From Ipomoea triloba (Eukaryota > Streptophyta > Magnoliopsida > Solanales > Convolvulaceae): a stretch of 64,000 nt of DNA. A model generated the notes under the pieces. It had not been told where the DNA came from. It did not search any database and saw only the letters and a list, made by a program, of their open reading frames with translations. Position numbers and translations under genes: made by a program. The stretch spans positions 31,340,091 through 31,404,090 of the forward strand of contig NC_044916.1 of assembly GCF_003576645.1 (NCBI RefSeq), given 5' to 3'. Below, piece after piece: positions 61,950-64,000 of the stretch (the stretch's first letter is position 1; each line of letters begins with the position of its first letter).

Positions 61950-62474
61950 GGGCTAGATCTAGCGACGGATACTATAATCCGTCGCTAAGTTATATATAAA
62001 TAATAAATAAACTAGCGCAGCCATCATAAACCTAACGACGGATTAGTGTGTCCGTCGCTACCTTTCGCTACCTTATCTGAACAATAAACTACACGGCATA
62101 CAAATCTAGCGACGGCATAGGTATCCATCGCTATCTAGCGACGGATAAATCCGTCGCTAGAATGTCAACACGAATAAATCCGTTTGAAATTCTAGCGACG
62201 GATTTTAGTTGTAGCAAAAAAATAATTTAATTAGCCCGCGAAAAATCCGTCGCTATTCCGTCTCAATTTTACGCGCGGGAATTTACCGCTAAAATTAGCT
62301 ACGGAATTAACGACAACATTTTTCCGTCGCAAGAATCCGTCGCTAACGTTCAATTTTTTTTTTTTTAAAAAAAGAAGAAAATCCGTCACTAAACCGTCGC
62401 TATTCCGTTGTTAAATTAGCAACGGAATTAATCCGTCGCTAAATCCGTCGTTATTTTCGCGTTTTTTTGTAGTG
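61950..62474 (-). mobile_element. CACTA (En/Spm-type) terminus with subterminal repeats
   Basis: Minus-strand end CACTACAAAAAAACGCG at 62474 is the classic CACTA terminus. Inward, about fifteen AGCGACGG(A)/TCCGTCGCT motifs occur in both orientations (for example near 61958, 61978, 62050, 62138, 62150, 62248, 62335, 62440), typical subterminal transposase-binding repeats. I could not find the opposite terminus; the element may be truncated or extend through the region left of 61950, whose small ORF (61722-61988) resembles nothing known. Confidence 0.75.
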
Positions 62475-63768
62475 CAAACCCTTATTCTGCCACTTAAGCA
62501 AAACTCCCAAGATGACTATTGAATCATTGAGTCAAGCCTCGTGAGACCCTTGAATGCTCCATTTTTTTTATACATTGAGTTTAGAGTTCATATTAAACTA
62601 ATTCTAAACTACCAAAGCCCCTGTCCAAGAGTTACGAGAGATGCCCTTTTTTTTTCACATAAAAACTCTTGGAAACTACTTAACAAGAATCGAATTTGTA
62701 ATCATTCAGGTACAAAAAATTATACTCCACTCACTCATCAATCCCCTTTGGGACCTTGGATGACCTTCTTCTTAGTTGTGTTGGTCGAGTTTACAATTTT
62801 GTTCTAACCTATTTTTGCTTTGATTAATCCTCGCATCTCATCTTACTACATTAAATTAATAAAAAGTTGCTATGTGGTTATACTTAACCATCAATTCAAT
62901 ATTAGTTCATGGTGGAGCCATATGCTGTCAATTTGATAAACATTTATCAGCATGATATCCAATCATCAAATTTTATCACGAGTCATTCCAAGTAGATATT
63001 TTAGTCCTTTCTGTAAGCGTTTATATTACTAATTGTATTGGGATTTGGGACTATAGTAATTATTAATTGTTTTCTACTCTTATATTAAATGATGATTGTA
63101 ATATATTATGTATTCATATAAAAGCAGAGTATAAAGCACCTCAATGCACTTAAAAATTATCAGACTTAATAATGTATTTAACTCCAACTAACCACAAACA
63201 TATATTGAAGCTCAAGAAATACATATATAAATCTTGATAGACATTCAGTTCAAACCTGATAAATATTATAGTACCAAATATCTAGCTTATAATCAATAAA
63301 ACATTATAGTGATTAATGAATATTCCTTTCAAATGTGATTAACATTCATCTATGTCATGATCAACAATTGATACGAGTTACAACACATAATATAACTTGT
63401 CCAGGTACTTAGAGCTTGAATGAGAAAGAAGAGAAAATTTATAGACTGAATAATAATGTAAAGAAGTGCAGAATTATTGCTCAGGATCAGATAGTATAGT
63501 TTACATTGATACATATATGGCAATTGATGAAATGTCAAAATCAACAAGCAGAAATTGAACAAGAATACTACTAGAGTTGGCAGTAATCCAAATTGACAAG
63601 TAGACAAAACTAAGGAACATCATTGAAGCCCACTATCTTAGCATCTTCTTGTCCTTTAACATCTTCAGAATGTGGGGGGAAGCATGGGAAGGATAATTGT
63701 GCTCATAGCCAAGATAAGTTTCAGAAACAATAGAGCATTGACTGCCATAGTCAACTAGATTACCTTTT
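62475..63768. other. AT-rich intergenic DNA before the right-edge gene
   Basis: No gene or repeat recognised. The part adjoining 63768 probably holds the 3' UTR or introns of the minus-strand gene ending there. Confidence 0.4.
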
Positions 63769-63999
63769 TTATAAACTTATACCCGCCAACCGATCCTCAT
63801 TATGACACTGAGTTGATTGAGCTGGAGTAGTAGTGCTTTTGCGCCAATTCCAATAGTTTATTCGCATTGGATCCACTGTTTCCAAGATTGAACAAATCTC
63901 TTTTATCAGGATTGGATCTGATGAGCAAGACTCTGGAGAGAGATCGTGTACTGCACTTCTCAATTCTTGGCTTGGCTCAAACCCATGGCAACAAAGATC
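63769..63999 (-). CDS. C-terminal exon of an unrecognised protein (continues past right edge)
   Basis: The frame is open from the right edge to TAA at 63769, giving 76 codons: DLCCHGFEPSQELRSAVHDL, SPESCSSDPILIKEICSILE, TVDPMRINYWNWR, then a polar tail ending GISL. The well-kept hydrophobic and acidic pattern looks like a real coding exon, but I do not recognise the family. Any upstream exons lie outside the window. Confidence 0.45.
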   Translation of the reverse strand, partial: DLCCHGFEPSQELRSAVHDLSPESCSSDPILIKEICSILETVDPMRINYWNWRKSTTTPAQSTQCHNEDRLAGISL

Positions 64000-64000
64000 C

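Overview
The window is nuclear DNA of a eudicot plant: intron-rich genes with GT-AG junctions, AT-rich intergenic DNA and many plant transposon relics. Gene content and repeat style suggest an asterid such as a Convolvulaceae or Solanales member; this genus-level guess is weak. All spliced models were built by hand from reading frame, splice sites and remembered families; none has transcript support.

Left half (1-37.4 kb) is gene-rich. In order: the 5' part of 7-hydroxymethyl chlorophyll a reductase (HCAR, minus, cut by the left edge); a 13-exon BLISTER gene (minus, with an 820-N assembly gap in one intron); about 5 kb of degenerate intergenic DNA with LINE RNase H relics; a four-exon F-box gene (plus); a stretch of DNA transposons and one probable assembly duplication; complex I subunit GRIM-19/NDUFA13 (minus); mitochondrial chaperonin HSP60 (plus, 17 exons) sharing a 562-bp divergent promoter with GRIM-19; and a chloroplast GDT1/UPF0016 cation transporter (minus, 10 exons). 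From memory, HCAR and GRIM-19 are neighbours in Arabidopsis (At1g04620/At1g04630), and so are BLISTER and HSP60 (At3g23980/At3g23990). Here the two pairs are interleaved, as expected of an ancestral block that was later duplicated and fractionated.

Right half (37.4-64 kb) is transposon-rich and gene-poor. It holds a Ty1/copia element with matching 135-bp LTRs and a 5-bp target duplication, inactivated by one frameshift and four transition-type stops and carrying a fourfold in-frame repeat in its integrase. Around it are a small Ole e 6-like secreted Cys-rich gene, an S-protein homolog (SPH) gene, several TAA/ATA-flanked MITEs, three long fold-back (Mutator-like) elements, a truncated LINE with its target duplication, tRNA-derived SINEs, a two-exon isoleucyl-tRNA synthetase fragment, a two-exon coiled-coil gene, a non-autonomous hAT with 8-bp duplication and nested fold-back, a CACTA terminus, and at the right edge the C-terminal exon of an unrecognised gene.

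The intact genes serve organelles (HCAR and GDT1 in chloroplasts; GRIM-19 and HSP60 in mitochondria), chromatin and development (BLISTER), protein turnover (F-box) and secreted peptides (Ole e 6-like, SPH). I found no operon-like system, CRISPR array or tRNA/rRNA gene. The most unusual structures are in the mobile elements.
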